A DNA stretch of 64,000 nt from Collinsella sp. (GTDB taxonomy: Bacteria; Actinomycetota; Coriobacteriia; Coriobacteriales; Coriobacteriaceae). The position numbers and the translations under genes were made by a program. The DNA lies in the NCBI GenBank assembly GCA_019414055.1, contig DXMV01000026.1, positions 22,380 through 86,379 of the forward strand, written 5' to 3'. A model generated the notes under the pieces. That model did not search any database and was not told the DNA's origin. It was given only the letters and a program-made list of their open reading frames with translations. Positions 51,251 to 59,212 of the stretch are shown here, piece after piece; position 1 is the first letter of the stretch; the number at the start of each line of letters is the position of its first letter.

Positions 51251-53131
51251 ATGTGCGGTTTTGTCGGTTTTGTCGGTGGGACGGATAACCAATCCGAGGT
51301 GCTCACCAAGATGATGGACCGCATCGTCCATCGTGGTCCCGACATGGGCGGCCAGTTTATCGACGGCCGCGTTGCCCTGGGCTTCCGCCGCCTGTCGATC
51401 CTCGACCTGACCGAGGCCGGCGCTCAGCCCATGGCCAATGAGGACGGCAGCGTCGTTATCGTCTTCAACGGCGAGATCTACAACTTCCAGGAGCTTCGCT
51501 CCGAGCTCGAGGCCAAGGGCTATAAGTTCCACTGTGGAGCCGACACCGAGAGCCTCCTGCACGGCTACGAGGAGTGGGGCGAGGCCGTACTCGATCGCCT
51601 GCGCGGCATGTACGCCTTCGTCATCTGGGACAAGAAGAAGAACAAGCTTTTTGGCGCCCGCGACATCTTTGGCATCAAGCCGCTCTACTACTATCCCATG
51701 GCCGATGCGGGCGACGGCGCTCCGGGCGTGCTCTTTGGATCCGAGATCAAGAGCTTCCTGGACTACCCGCACTTCCACAAGGCGGTCAACAAAAAGGCCC
51801 TGCGTCCGTACATGACGCTGCAGTATTCGGCAACCGAGGAGACCTTCTTCGAGGGTGTCTACAAGCTGCCGCCGGCGCATTACTTTACCGTAGACATCCC
51901 GACCGGCAAGATGAACATCGAGCGTTATTGGGATTGCGATTACTCCGCCGTCGAGAAGCCGTTCGAGGAGTACGTCGACGAGCTGGACGAGGTCGTGCAC
52001 GAGAGCGTCGAGGCCCATCGCATCGCTGATGTTAAGGTCGCCTCCTTCCTCTCCGGCGGCGTCGACTCCAGCTATATTGCCGCTTGTCTCATGCCCGACA
52101 AGACCTTCTCGGTGGGCTTCGATTACAAGAATTTCAACGAGACTAACTACGCCAAGGAACTTTCCGACAAGCTCGGCGTCGAGAATGTTCGCAAGATGAT
52201 CACCGCCGACGAGTTCTTTGGCGCACTCGAGGACATCCAGTATCACATGGACGAGCCGCAGTCCAACCTGTCGTCTGTGCCGTTGTGGTTCTTGGCCGAG
52301 ATGGCGCGCAAGGATGTTACCGTCGTGCTTTCGGGCGAAGGTGCCGACGAGCTCTTTGGCGGCTACGCCTACTACGAGGACACGGTTCCGGTGCGCAAGT
52401 ACAAAAAGATGGTGCCGTTGCCCATTCGCCGCGCGCTCGGTAACCTGGCGCTGCATATGCCATACTTCAAGGGACATAACTTCCTAGTCAAGGGTGCCGA
52501 GATTCCCGAGAAGTCGTTTCTGGGCCAGGCCTTGGTGTGGCCTGAGCGCGAGGTCGACGGCGTACTCAAGCCCGAGTACAACACCGGCGACGGCGCCTTT
52601 GAGCTCGCTGCACCCATCTATGATCGCGTGAAGGGCCAGCCCGAGCTGGTCAAGAAGCAGTACCTGGACATGAACATGTGGCTCCCGGGCGACATTCTGC
52701 TCAAGGCCGACAAGATGTGCATGGCGCACTCGCTGGAGCTGCGCGTGCCCTTCCTGGATCGCAAGGTCATGGAGTTCGCCGAGCACATTCCCGACCGCTA
52801 CCGCATCAACGAGAACGGTAACAAACAGGTACTCCGCCACGCTGCCAACAAGTCGCTGCCCGATGAGTGGGCCACCCGTCCCAAGGTGGGCTTCCCGGTG
52901 CCGATCGTCTACTGGCTGCGCGAGCAAAAGTGGTACGACTACGTCAAGGAGTACTTCACCGCGCCGTGGGCAAGCGAGTTCTTCGACACCGACGAGCTCA
53001 TGCATCTACTCGACCTGCACTTTGCGGGCAAGGGCGATTTCCAGCGCAAGATCTATACGCCGCTCGTGTTCTTGGTGTGGTACAAGCGCTTCTTTATCGA
53101 CGAGGGCCAGCCTTCTGTTCAGGCTGCCTAG
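51251..53131 (+). CDS. asnB: Asparagine synthase (glutamine-hydrolysing)
   Basis: A 626-residue AsnB making asparagine from aspartate, ATP and glutamine. Met is followed directly by the catalytic Cys2 (MCGFVGFVGG), as required for the glutaminase domain; RGPDMGGQFIDGRVALGFRR and IVFNGEIYNFQELRSELEAK bind glutamine. The synthetase domain has the PP-loop SFLSGGVDSSYIAACL, LSGEGADELFGGYAYYED and AHSLELRVPFLDRKVMEFAE. GAGGGG lies nine bases before ATG 51251 and TATACT at 51193 is a probable -10 box. A terminator follows; single-gene unit. The 187 bases upstream hold no gene. Confidence 0.97.
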   Translation: MCGFVGFVGGTDNQSEVLTKMMDRIVHRGPDMGGQFIDGRVALGFRRLSILDLTEAGAQPMANEDGSVVIVFNGEIYNFQELRSELEAKGYKFHCGADTESLLHGYEEWGEAVLDRLRGMYAFVIWDKKKNKLFGARDIFGIKPLYYYPMADAGDGAPGVLFGSEIKSFLDYPHFHKAVNKKALRPYMTLQYSATEETFFEGVYKLPPAHYFTVDIPTGKMNIERYWDCDYSAVEKPFEEYVDELDEVVHESVEAHRIADVKVASFLSGGVDSSYIAACLMPDKTFSVGFDYKNFNETNYAKELSDKLGVENVRKMITADEFFGALEDIQYHMDEPQSNLSSVPLWFLAEMARKDVTVVLSGEGADELFGGYAYYEDTVPVRKYKKMVPLPIRRALGNLALHMPYFKGHNFLVKGAEIPEKSFLGQALVWPEREVDGVLKPEYNTGDGAFELAAPIYDRVKGQPELVKKQYLDMNMWLPGDILLKADKMCMAHSLELRVPFLDRKVMEFAEHIPDRYRINENGNKQVLRHAANKSLPDEWATRPKVGFPVPIVYWLREQKWYDYVKEYFTAPWASEFFDTDELMHLLDLHFAGKGDFQRKIYTPLVFLVWYKRFFIDEGQPSVQAA

Positions 53132-53157
53132 CATCGGCTTTCGAATGCCTGCGCGTA

Positions 53158-53181
53158 ACGGCTCCTCCGGGAGCCGTTTTT
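53158..53181 (+). terminator. Rho-independent terminator of asnB
   Basis: Stem ACGGCTCC / GGAGCCGT with a 4-base loop, followed by TTTTTG. Confidence 0.92.
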
Positions 53182-53243
53182 GCGCGAGCACGTTTCAGTT
53201 ACTATGAAAACCGTCCCTGCCAAATGGCTGAGAAAGGCGAAAG

Positions 53244-54806
53244 ATGCACCATTCGGATTCCGCGACCGTGACCACGGTCGATACACTTGCCAAGCTTCTC
53301 GATGTGTGCGGCGAGCTGCGCGCATCGGAGCAGGTTGACGAGCGTGCCGTGACCGGCTGCTCGTTTGATTCGCGCGCGGTTTCGGCAGGTGACGTGTTCT
53401 TTTGCAAGGGCGCTGCCTTTAAGCCCGCGTTTTTGAGCATGGCGCTCGATGCGGGCGCCGTCGCATTTGTGTGCGAAGAGTCGCTGGTCGAGTCTCTGGA
53501 GCCGCTGGCGAAAGAGAACGGTGCGGCGATGCTGGTCGTGGATAGCGTGCGCACGGCCATGGCCCTGCTGCCTCCGGAGGTCTATAACCGCCCCGACCAC
53601 GACGTTAAGATCGTGGGTATCACCGGTACCAAGGGAAAGACCACGGCCGCTTTTATGCTCCAGTCCATCATCAAGGCGGCGGGCGAGTCCTGTGGCATGA
53701 TCGGCTCGGTGAACACCGACGATGGTATCGAGTGCTACGAGAGCACCAACACCACGCCCGAGGCCCCCGAGGTCTGGCGCCATATCGCCAACTGTCGCGC
53801 GTCTGGTCGCCAGTCCATGGTCATGGAGGTCTCAAGCCAGGCGCTTAAGTACCAGCGCGTCGAGAACCTGCCGTTTGACGTGGCGTGTTTCCTCAACATC
53901 GGGCGTGACCACATCTCACCGATCGAGCACCCGACCTTCGAGGATTATTTTGAGAGCAAGCTCAGGATCTTTGATCAGGCTAAGACCGCCGTAGTGAATC
54001 TGGGCACCGATGAAGTCGAACGCGTGCTGGAGGCCGCGTCGACGGCCGAGTGCTTGGTGACCGTTGGCGTCGAGCATCCCGAGGCGAGCCTGTGGGCAAG
54101 CGATGTCCGCATGGTCGGCTTTAACATCGAGTTTAACCTGCATGGCATGAGCGCCGACGAGCCCGAGGCGGGGGAGAAGGTCCTGCTGGGTATCGCGGGA
54201 GACTTTAACGTGGAGAACGCGCTGGTCGCTATCGCCGCCGCGCGCGAGATTGGCATCGGAATCGATGCCATCAAGAAGGGCCTCTCCAAGCTGCGTGTGC
54301 CGGGCCGCATGGAGGTCGTGGAGTCGAAGGATGGACGCGTGGTTTGCGTTGTTGACTACGCTCACAACCAACTTTCGTTCCGCTCGCTCTTTTCGTCGGT
54401 CAAGCGCGCGTTTCCCACCAGCCCGGTCATTGCGCTGTTTGGTGCTGCTGGAGGCAAGGCGCAGGAGCGCCGTGAGCAGCTTCCGCGCGAGGCCGCGCCA
54501 TATTCTGATTTGCTGATCTTTACCAACGAGGATCCGGCTCACGAGGACCCGATGAAGGTCTGTCGCGAGCTTGCCGAGCATGTTCCCGACGATACCCCGA
54601 ACAAGATCATCCTCGATCGCGAGGCTGCTGTGCACGCGGCATTCAAGGCGGCGCGCGAGGAATACGTCAGCCCCGGTGCGCCCACTATCGTCTTGCTGTT
54701 GGCAAAGGGCGACGAGGAGCTCATGCACGTGGGTGATGAATTCGTACCCATCGAGAGCGATCTTTCGCTTGCCAATCGTTTAATCGATGTTACCCAGTTT
54801 GACTAA
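53244..54806 (+). CDS. murE: UDP-MurNAc-L-Ala-D-Glu:diamino acid ligase (MurE type)
   Basis: A 520-residue Mur ligase adding the third residue of the peptidoglycan stem peptide in the cytosol. Domains: N-terminal UDP-binding (CSFDSRAVSAGDVFFCKGAA), central ATPase with P-loop VGITGTKGKTTAAFML, STNTTPEAPE, MEVSSQALKYQRVE, and the carbamoyl-lysine region YFESKLRIFDQAK; C-terminal ligase domain with VVDYAHNQLSFRSLF. The substrate-selecting motif, DNPR in meso-DAP enzymes, reads EDPA (TNEDPAHEDP), closer to the DNPA of lysine-type enzymes. Lysine or ornithine is therefore the likely third residue. ATG 53244 has AGAAAGGCG upstream. Confidence 0.93.
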   Translation: MHHSDSATVTTVDTLAKLLDVCGELRASEQVDERAVTGCSFDSRAVSAGDVFFCKGAAFKPAFLSMALDAGAVAFVCEESLVESLEPLAKENGAAMLVVDSVRTAMALLPPEVYNRPDHDVKIVGITGTKGKTTAAFMLQSIIKAAGESCGMIGSVNTDDGIECYESTNTTPEAPEVWRHIANCRASGRQSMVMEVSSQALKYQRVENLPFDVACFLNIGRDHISPIEHPTFEDYFESKLRIFDQAKTAVVNLGTDEVERVLEAASTAECLVTVGVEHPEASLWASDVRMVGFNIEFNLHGMSADEPEAGEKVLLGIAGDFNVENALVAIAAAREIGIGIDAIKKGLSKLRVPGRMEVVESKDGRVVCVVDYAHNQLSFRSLFSSVKRAFPTSPVIALFGAAGGKAQERREQLPREAAPYSDLLIFTNEDPAHEDPMKVCRELAEHVPDDTPNKIILDREAAVHAAFKAAREEYVSPGAPTIVLLLAKGDEELMHVGDEFVPIESDLSLANRLIDVTQFD

Positions 54807-54917
54807 TGAACTGCGATGAGGGCGGCGTCCCGAGCGCGCTGCCGTTGCAAGCGCGTTTCCCCTCAAGCGAGGCGCGCCACCTAAGACCAGAAGCCCCTTC
54901 TACGTAATGGAGTGACC

Positions 54918-55829
54918 ATGTCCCACAATACCCTGCCGACCGTCGCTGAGCTTTCGGGCGAGATGCGCGAGCGTCTTGCCAAGGTTAAGTACGTCTTTAC
55001 CGACCTGGACGCCACCATGCTCGCGCCCGGCTCGTGCGTGCTGCGCGACAACGACGGCAATCCCTCGACCAAGCTCGTCGAGGCTGTCGTGGCACTTGCC
55101 CGCGCCGGCATTCAGGTGGTCCCCACCTCGGGCCGCAACCGCACCATGATCCACGAGGATGCGCGCGTGCTCGGCCTCAACTCCTACATCGGCGAGATGG
55201 GTGGCCTGGTCATGTACGATCTCAAGGCCAACGATTGGGAGTATCTGACCGGCGATATGCCCTACGACCCCGCCTGCGGCCTCACGCCGCATCAGGTGAT
55301 CGAGCAGACTGGCGTGTGCGAGAAGATTCTCGCCCGCTGGCCGCATAAGATCGAGTACCACAACGACATGTCGACTGGCTACAAGTACCGCGAGGTCACC
55401 GTCGGCATGCGCGGCGATGTGCCCGACGACGAGGTCCAGGCCATCCTGGACGAGGCCGGCTGCGGTCTGGTCTGGGCCTGCAACGGCCACCTGACACATC
55501 TGTCCAAGCCGACGACGCTCGAGCTCGAACGCGTCGAGGATGGCCGCGCGTTTAACATCAATCCCGCCGGCCTCAACAAGGGCGTTGCCATCGCACGTTT
55601 CTGCGAGCACCTGGGTATCGAGCGCGAGGAGACGCTGGCGCTCGGTGATTCCGAGTCCGATTTCTACATGGCTGACCACGTGGGCACGTTCTGTTTGGTC
55701 GAGAACGGCCTGACCAGCGCCGGCGCGCCCGAGTTCCTGGACGCTTGCGATAATGCTTACGTCACGCGCGGCAAGATTGTCGATGGCTGGGTGGCAACGG
55801 CCGAGCTGCTGGTCGCGGCTCGTTCGTAG
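54918..55829 (+). CDS. HAD-superfamily hydrolase (Cof-like)
   Basis: A 303-residue HAD-IIB-type protein. Motif I is YVFTDLDATMLAPG (Asp-x-Asp present, Thr-Met in place of the usual Gly-Thr), motif II VVPTSGRNRTMI, the Lys in NPAGLNKGVAIARFCEHL, and motif IV LALGDSESDFYMADH. The usual DGT is DAT, a modest change next to the nucleophile. The substrate is unknown. ATG 54918 has GGAG five bases upstream; GTG 54912 overlaps that site. It lies between murE and murI without overlap, so a cell-wall link is only positional. Confidence 0.88.
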   Translation: MSHNTLPTVAELSGEMRERLAKVKYVFTDLDATMLAPGSCVLRDNDGNPSTKLVEAVVALARAGIQVVPTSGRNRTMIHEDARVLGLNSYIGEMGGLVMYDLKANDWEYLTGDMPYDPACGLTPHQVIEQTGVCEKILARWPHKIEYHNDMSTGYKYREVTVGMRGDVPDDEVQAILDEAGCGLVWACNGHLTHLSKPTTLELERVEDGRAFNINPAGLNKGVAIARFCEHLGIEREETLALGDSESDFYMADHVGTFCLVENGLTSAGAPEFLDACDNAYVTRGKIVDGWVATAELLVAARS

Positions 55830-55882
55830 CGCGGTCCTATCGCGCTGAGCCATATCTTTTCGAGAGAGAATCTGGTGAGGTC

Positions 55883-56767
55883 ATGTCCGATATCGAGAAT
55901 CTGGCTGGTGACACGCGCCCGATCGGTGTGTTCGACTCGGGACTGGGTGGTCTGACGGTTGCGCGCGCGATCGCGACGGCGTTGCCGCACGAGTCCGTCT
56001 ACTACTTTGGCGACACCAAGCGCTGCCCCTACGGCACCCGCACCGAGGACGAGGTGCGCACGTTTGCACTGCAGGCGGGCCGTTGGCTGTCGAAGCATGA
56101 CGTCAAAATCATGGTCATCGCCTGCAATACGGCGACCGCTGCGGCCTTGCGCTTGGCCCAGCAGGTGCTCGACGTCCCCGTCATCGGTGTGATCGCACCG
56201 GGCGCACGCGCGGCAATCAACAGCACCCGCACGCGCCGAGTGGGCGTGCTCGCCACCAACCTCACCATTCGCTCAGGCGCTTACACGCGTGCCATTCAGG
56301 ATCTGGATGCCGGCGTCGACGTATACGGCTGCCCTGCCTCGAGCTTTGTCGAGGTCGTTGAGCACGAGCTCGCCTCGGGCGCGCATCTGCAAGAGCAGTG
56401 GCTCGAGAACGAGGACATCTTTGATACGCCTGCCGTACGCGCGCTGGTCGGCGCCACGGTTGAACCGCTGCGCGACCACGGCATCGATACCGTGGTACTC
56501 GGCTGCACACACTTTCCGCTGCTCGTGGGGCCTATTCGCCATGCGCTAGGTCCCGGAGTGCGCGTGGTGAGCTCCGCCGAGGAGACCACGCGCGAGCTGA
56601 CCGATATTCTCACGCGCCGCGAGCAACTGGCGGGCGACGCTGCCGAGCCGCAGCATCGTTTTGCAACGACGGCCGATAACATTGCCGAGTTTGCGGTGGC
56701 GGGTAGCTTTATCTTTGGCCAGCCGCTCAAAAGCATCGAGCATGTCGATATCGACGAACTGAAATAG
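55883..56767 (+). CDS. murI: Glutamate racemase
   Basis: A 294-residue cofactor-free racemase providing D-glutamate for peptidoglycan. Motifs: IGVFDSGLGGLTVARAIATA, YFGDTKRCPYGTRTEDEV, the first catalytic Cys in VIACNTATAAALRLA, and the second in VVLGCTHFPLLVGPIR. Both Cys are intact. GAGGTC lies before ATG 55883. It fits functionally with murE 1.1 kb upstream. RNase PH starts 55 bases after its stop. Confidence 0.96.
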   Translation: MSDIENLAGDTRPIGVFDSGLGGLTVARAIATALPHESVYYFGDTKRCPYGTRTEDEVRTFALQAGRWLSKHDVKIMVIACNTATAAALRLAQQVLDVPVIGVIAPGARAAINSTRTRRVGVLATNLTIRSGAYTRAIQDLDAGVDVYGCPASSFVEVVEHELASGAHLQEQWLENEDIFDTPAVRALVGATVEPLRDHGIDTVVLGCTHFPLLVGPIRHALGPGVRVVSSAEETTRELTDILTRREQLAGDAAEPQHRFATTADNIAEFAVAGSFIFGQPLKSIEHVDIDELK

Positions 56768-56822
56768 ATGTAGGGTTACCGTCCAAAGACTTGCCCTCTT
56801 CTTCTGCCGAAAGGATATTTCT

Positions 56823-57548
56823 ATGGAGTACATGCAGGTCAACCGCGCCAACGGCCGTGCCGCCAATGAGCTGCGCCCCGTCAAGCTCACCCGTGGTGTT
56901 ATGAAACATGCCCACGGCTCGTGCCTGGCTGAGTTCGGCGACACGCGCGTGCTTTGTGCCGCCACCATCGAGGAGGGCGTGCCGGGCTGGCGCAAGGGCG
57001 CCAAGGCCGGTTGGGTAACCGCAGAGTATGCCATGCTGCCGGCATCGACCGGTAAGCGTTGCAAGCGCGAGTACGCCAAGCGTAAGGGCCGCTCCATGGA
57101 GATCGAGCGCCTCATCGGCCGCAGCCTGCGTACCGTCGTCAACATGAAGGCGCTCGGCGAGTACACCGTTACCGTCGACTGCGATGTGATCCAGGCGGAT
57201 GGCGGCACGCGTACGGCGAGCATTACCGGTGCCTGGGTGGCGCTGCACGACGCCCTTGCTATGTGGGTCGAGGCCGGCAAGATCGAGCGCATCCCGCTCA
57301 CGGGCCAGGTTGCTGCCATCTCTATGGGCGTTGTCGACGGCAACACCCTGCTCGACCTGGATTATTCCGAGGACAGCCACGCCGAGGTCGACATGAATCT
57401 CGTCGCTACCGACACCGGCGAGATGATTGAGCTCCAGGGCACCGGCGAGCAGGCTCCCTTCGACCGCAAGCGCCTCAATGCCCTGCTCGATTTGGGCGAC
57501 AAGGGCATTGCCGAGCTCATCGAGCTCCAGCGCCAAGTCCTCGCCTAA
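56823..57548 (+). CDS. rph: Ribonuclease PH
   Basis: A 241-residue phosphorolytic 3'-exonuclease that trims tRNA 3' ends. Motifs: LRPVKLTRGVMKHAHGSCLA, FGDTRVLCAATIEEGVPGW, GWVTAEYAMLPASTGKR, GRSMEIERLIGRSLRTVVNM, TVDCDVIQADGGTRTASITG and LLDLDYSEDSHAEVDMNLV with the metal/phosphate Asp residues. ATG 56823 has AAAGGA at eight bases; MQVNRANG three codons later is the alternative. Upstream of rdgB, a frequent bacterial pairing. Palindrome R5 begins at the base after the stop. Confidence 0.97.
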   Translation: MEYMQVNRANGRAANELRPVKLTRGVMKHAHGSCLAEFGDTRVLCAATIEEGVPGWRKGAKAGWVTAEYAMLPASTGKRCKREYAKRKGRSMEIERLIGRSLRTVVNMKALGEYTVTVDCDVIQADGGTRTASITGAWVALHDALAMWVEAGKIERIPLTGQVAAISMGVVDGNTLLDLDYSEDSHAEVDMNLVATDTGEMIELQGTGEQAPFDRKRLNALLDLGDKGIAELIELQRQVLA

Positions 57549-57581
57549 CCTACCAAAAAGGGACAGGTTTATTTTGGCAGG
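57549..57581. repeat. Stop-adjacent palindrome, copy R5
   Basis: CCTACCAAAA / TTTTGGCAGG around AGGGACAGGTTTA, directly after rph. The arms and the following GTTTTATCTG-ggAAAACGTC match R4. Confidence 0.88.
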
Positions 57582-57691
57582 TTTTATCTGGGAAAACGTC
57601 GAAGTATAAGACTGCCGCTGATTAAGAGGGGGAGAGGCCGAGGCCTCGTCGTCCTCAACACGGCATTGCTATAGAGACAAGGAGGCCAGCT

Positions 57692-58333
57692 ATGGCACTT
57701 GAGAAGATCGACATCGACACCCTCGACCCGGCGGCGACCATCGTCGTGGCAACGGGCAACGCTCATAAGCTCACTGAGATCGAGGCCATTTTGGGCAAGG
57801 TCATGCCAGAGGTGCGCTTTGTGGCGCTCGGCCAGCTGGGCGATTTTGAGGACCCCGAGGAAAACGGCACGACGTTTTTGGAGAACGCCATCATCAAGGC
57901 GCAGGCCGCCGTCGAGGAGACGGGGCTCATGGCCATCGCCGATGATTCGGGCCTGGTCGTCGACGCGCTGGACGGTGAGCCCGGTGTGTATAGCGCGCGC
58001 TACGCGGGCGTTCACGGCGACGATGCCGCCAACAATGCCAAGCTGCTCGTGAATCTGGAGGGCGTGGCCGACGAGGACCGCACTGCGCGCTTTATGAGCG
58101 TCGTCGCGCTCATCGACACGGACGGTTTGGTCACCTATGGTGAGGGCACCTGCGAGGGCGTTATCGCGCATGAGGGCCGCGGCGATCACGGCTTTGGCTA
58201 CGACCCGCTGTTCCTGCCGGTCGACACGCCGGGCAAGACCATGGCCGAGCTGACGGCGGACGAGAAGAACGCCATCAGCCATCGATTCCATGCGCTCGAG
58301 CACCTATCCGCCAAACTGACGGGCGAGGAGTAG
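57692..58333 (+). CDS. rdgB: XTP/dITP diphosphatase (RdgB/HAM1 family)
   Basis: A 213-residue house-cleaning nucleotidase that hydrolyses dITP and XTP. Motifs: IVVATGNAHKLTEIEAILG, ENGTTFLENAIIKAQAAVEE, MAIADDSGLVVDALDGEPGV, YSARYAGVHGDDAANNAKLL, EGRGDHGFGYDPLFLPVD and ISHRFHALEHLSAKL. All typical catalytic and base-recognition residues are present. AAGGAGG precedes ATG 57692. dtd follows 3 bases after the stop, giving an rph-rdgB-dtd quality-control cluster. Confidence 0.96.
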   Translation: MALEKIDIDTLDPAATIVVATGNAHKLTEIEAILGKVMPEVRFVALGQLGDFEDPEENGTTFLENAIIKAQAAVEETGLMAIADDSGLVVDALDGEPGVYSARYAGVHGDDAANNAKLLVNLEGVADEDRTARFMSVVALIDTDGLVTYGEGTCEGVIAHEGRGDHGFGYDPLFLPVDTPGKTMAELTADEKNAISHRFHALEHLSAKLTGEE

Positions 58334-58336
58334 GCC

Positions 58337-58783
58337 GTGCGTGCGGTGGTGCAGCGCGTGCTCAACGCCGGCGTGACGGTCGACGGCGAGTGCGTGGGCA
58401 AAATTGGGCGCGGCTATCTGGTGCTGCTGGGCGTGGGCCACGGCGACACGCGCGCCGAGGCCGATAAGCTGTGGGGCAAGCTCCGGGGCTTACGCATTAA
58501 CGAGGACGAGAACGGCAAGACCAATCTGGCTCTTGCCGATGTCGACGGCGAGGTTCTCGTGGTGTCGCAGTTCACGCTGTTCGCCGATTGCCGTCACGGC
58601 CGCCGCCCATCGTTTACGGATGCCGGCGCCCCCGATGTCGCCAACGAGCTCTACGAGTACTTCCTGACGCTTGTGCGCGAGGACGTCGAGCACGTAGCGC
58701 ATGGCATCTTCGGCGCCGACATGAAGGTCGACCTCGTCAACGACGGTCCATTCACCATCGTCTTGGACACCGATAGTCTGTAA
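58337..58783 (+). CDS. dtd: D-aminoacyl-tRNA deacylase
   Basis: A 148-residue DTD that frees tRNAs charged with D-amino acids or glycine-tRNA-Ala. It begins MRAVVQRVLNAGVTVDGECV, and has the two active-site motifs VVSQFTLFADCRHGRRPSFT and NDGPFTIVLDT (family NxGPVT, here with Phe for Val). The GTG start at 58337 follows GAGGAG at the end of rdgB, giving coupled translation. A repeat of the second family begins right after its stop. Confidence 0.96.
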   Translation: MRAVVQRVLNAGVTVDGECVGKIGRGYLVLLGVGHGDTRAEADKLWGKLRGLRINEDENGKTNLALADVDGEVLVVSQFTLFADCRHGRRPSFTDAGAPDVANELYEYFLTLVREDVEHVAHGIFGADMKVDLVNDGPFTIVLDTDSL

Positions 58784-58816
58784 GTAGTCAATTTGGGACG
58801 GGGCTTATTTAGCTAC
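58784..58816. repeat. Second-family repeat, copy S3
   Basis: Imperfect palindrome GTAGTCAATTTGGGACGGGG-CTTATTTAGCTAC directly after the dtd stop. The core AGTCAATTTGGGACGGG matches S1 exactly. Confidence 0.75.
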
Positions 58817-58846
58817 TTGCGTATGGCGTCAGCAGAGTGCTATAGT
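58817..58846 (+). promoter_or_regulatory. Promoter of veg-ispE
   Basis: TTGCGT (-35) and TATAGT (-10) with an 18-base spacer and a TGC extension, about 68 bases before the veg start. Confidence 0.75.
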
Positions 58847-58913
58847 ATTAGAGTTTTGTCTATCTTAGGGGTATTATCCCCTTTTTGAATTGCACCTTCT
58901 GGAGGCCCTGTTC

Positions 58914-59210
58914 ATGGAAGAGATGGAAGTCAATCACGTCGACGACATCCACGAGAAGCTGACCGATATGGTGGGCGATCGCGTTAAGGTGAAGGCCAAC
59001 ATGGGCCGCACCCGCGTCGTCGAGCGCATGGGCACCATCAAGAGCGTCCATCCGGCAGTCTTTATCGTCGAGGTCGACGAGCGCCGTGGCCGCAAGTCGC
59101 GTCAGTCCTACCAGTATATTGATGTTCTCACCGGCCAGGTCGAGCTGTTCGACCCCGAGAGCGGCGAGCACATTTTTACCCCGCTCGGCAATCAGCTCGA
59201 GGAGCACTAG
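58914..59210 (+). CDS. veg: Veg-family protein
   Basis: A 98-residue small protein of the Veg (DUF1021) family: VDDIHEKLTDMVGDRVKVKA, NMGRTRVVERMGTIKSVHPA, VFIVEVDERRGRKSRQSYQY. In Bacillus Veg affects biofilm gene expression; the mechanism is not settled, and the fold is an SH3-like barrel. ATG 58914 has GGAGG eight bases upstream; the in-frame start at 58890 precedes that site. ispE starts 2 bases after the stop. The veg-ispE order is common in Firmicutes. Confidence 0.88.
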   Translation: MEEMEVNHVDDIHEKLTDMVGDRVKVKANMGRTRVVERMGTIKSVHPAVFIVEVDERRGRKSRQSYQYIDVLTGQVELFDPESGEHIFTPLGNQLEEH

Positions 59211-59212
59211 CG

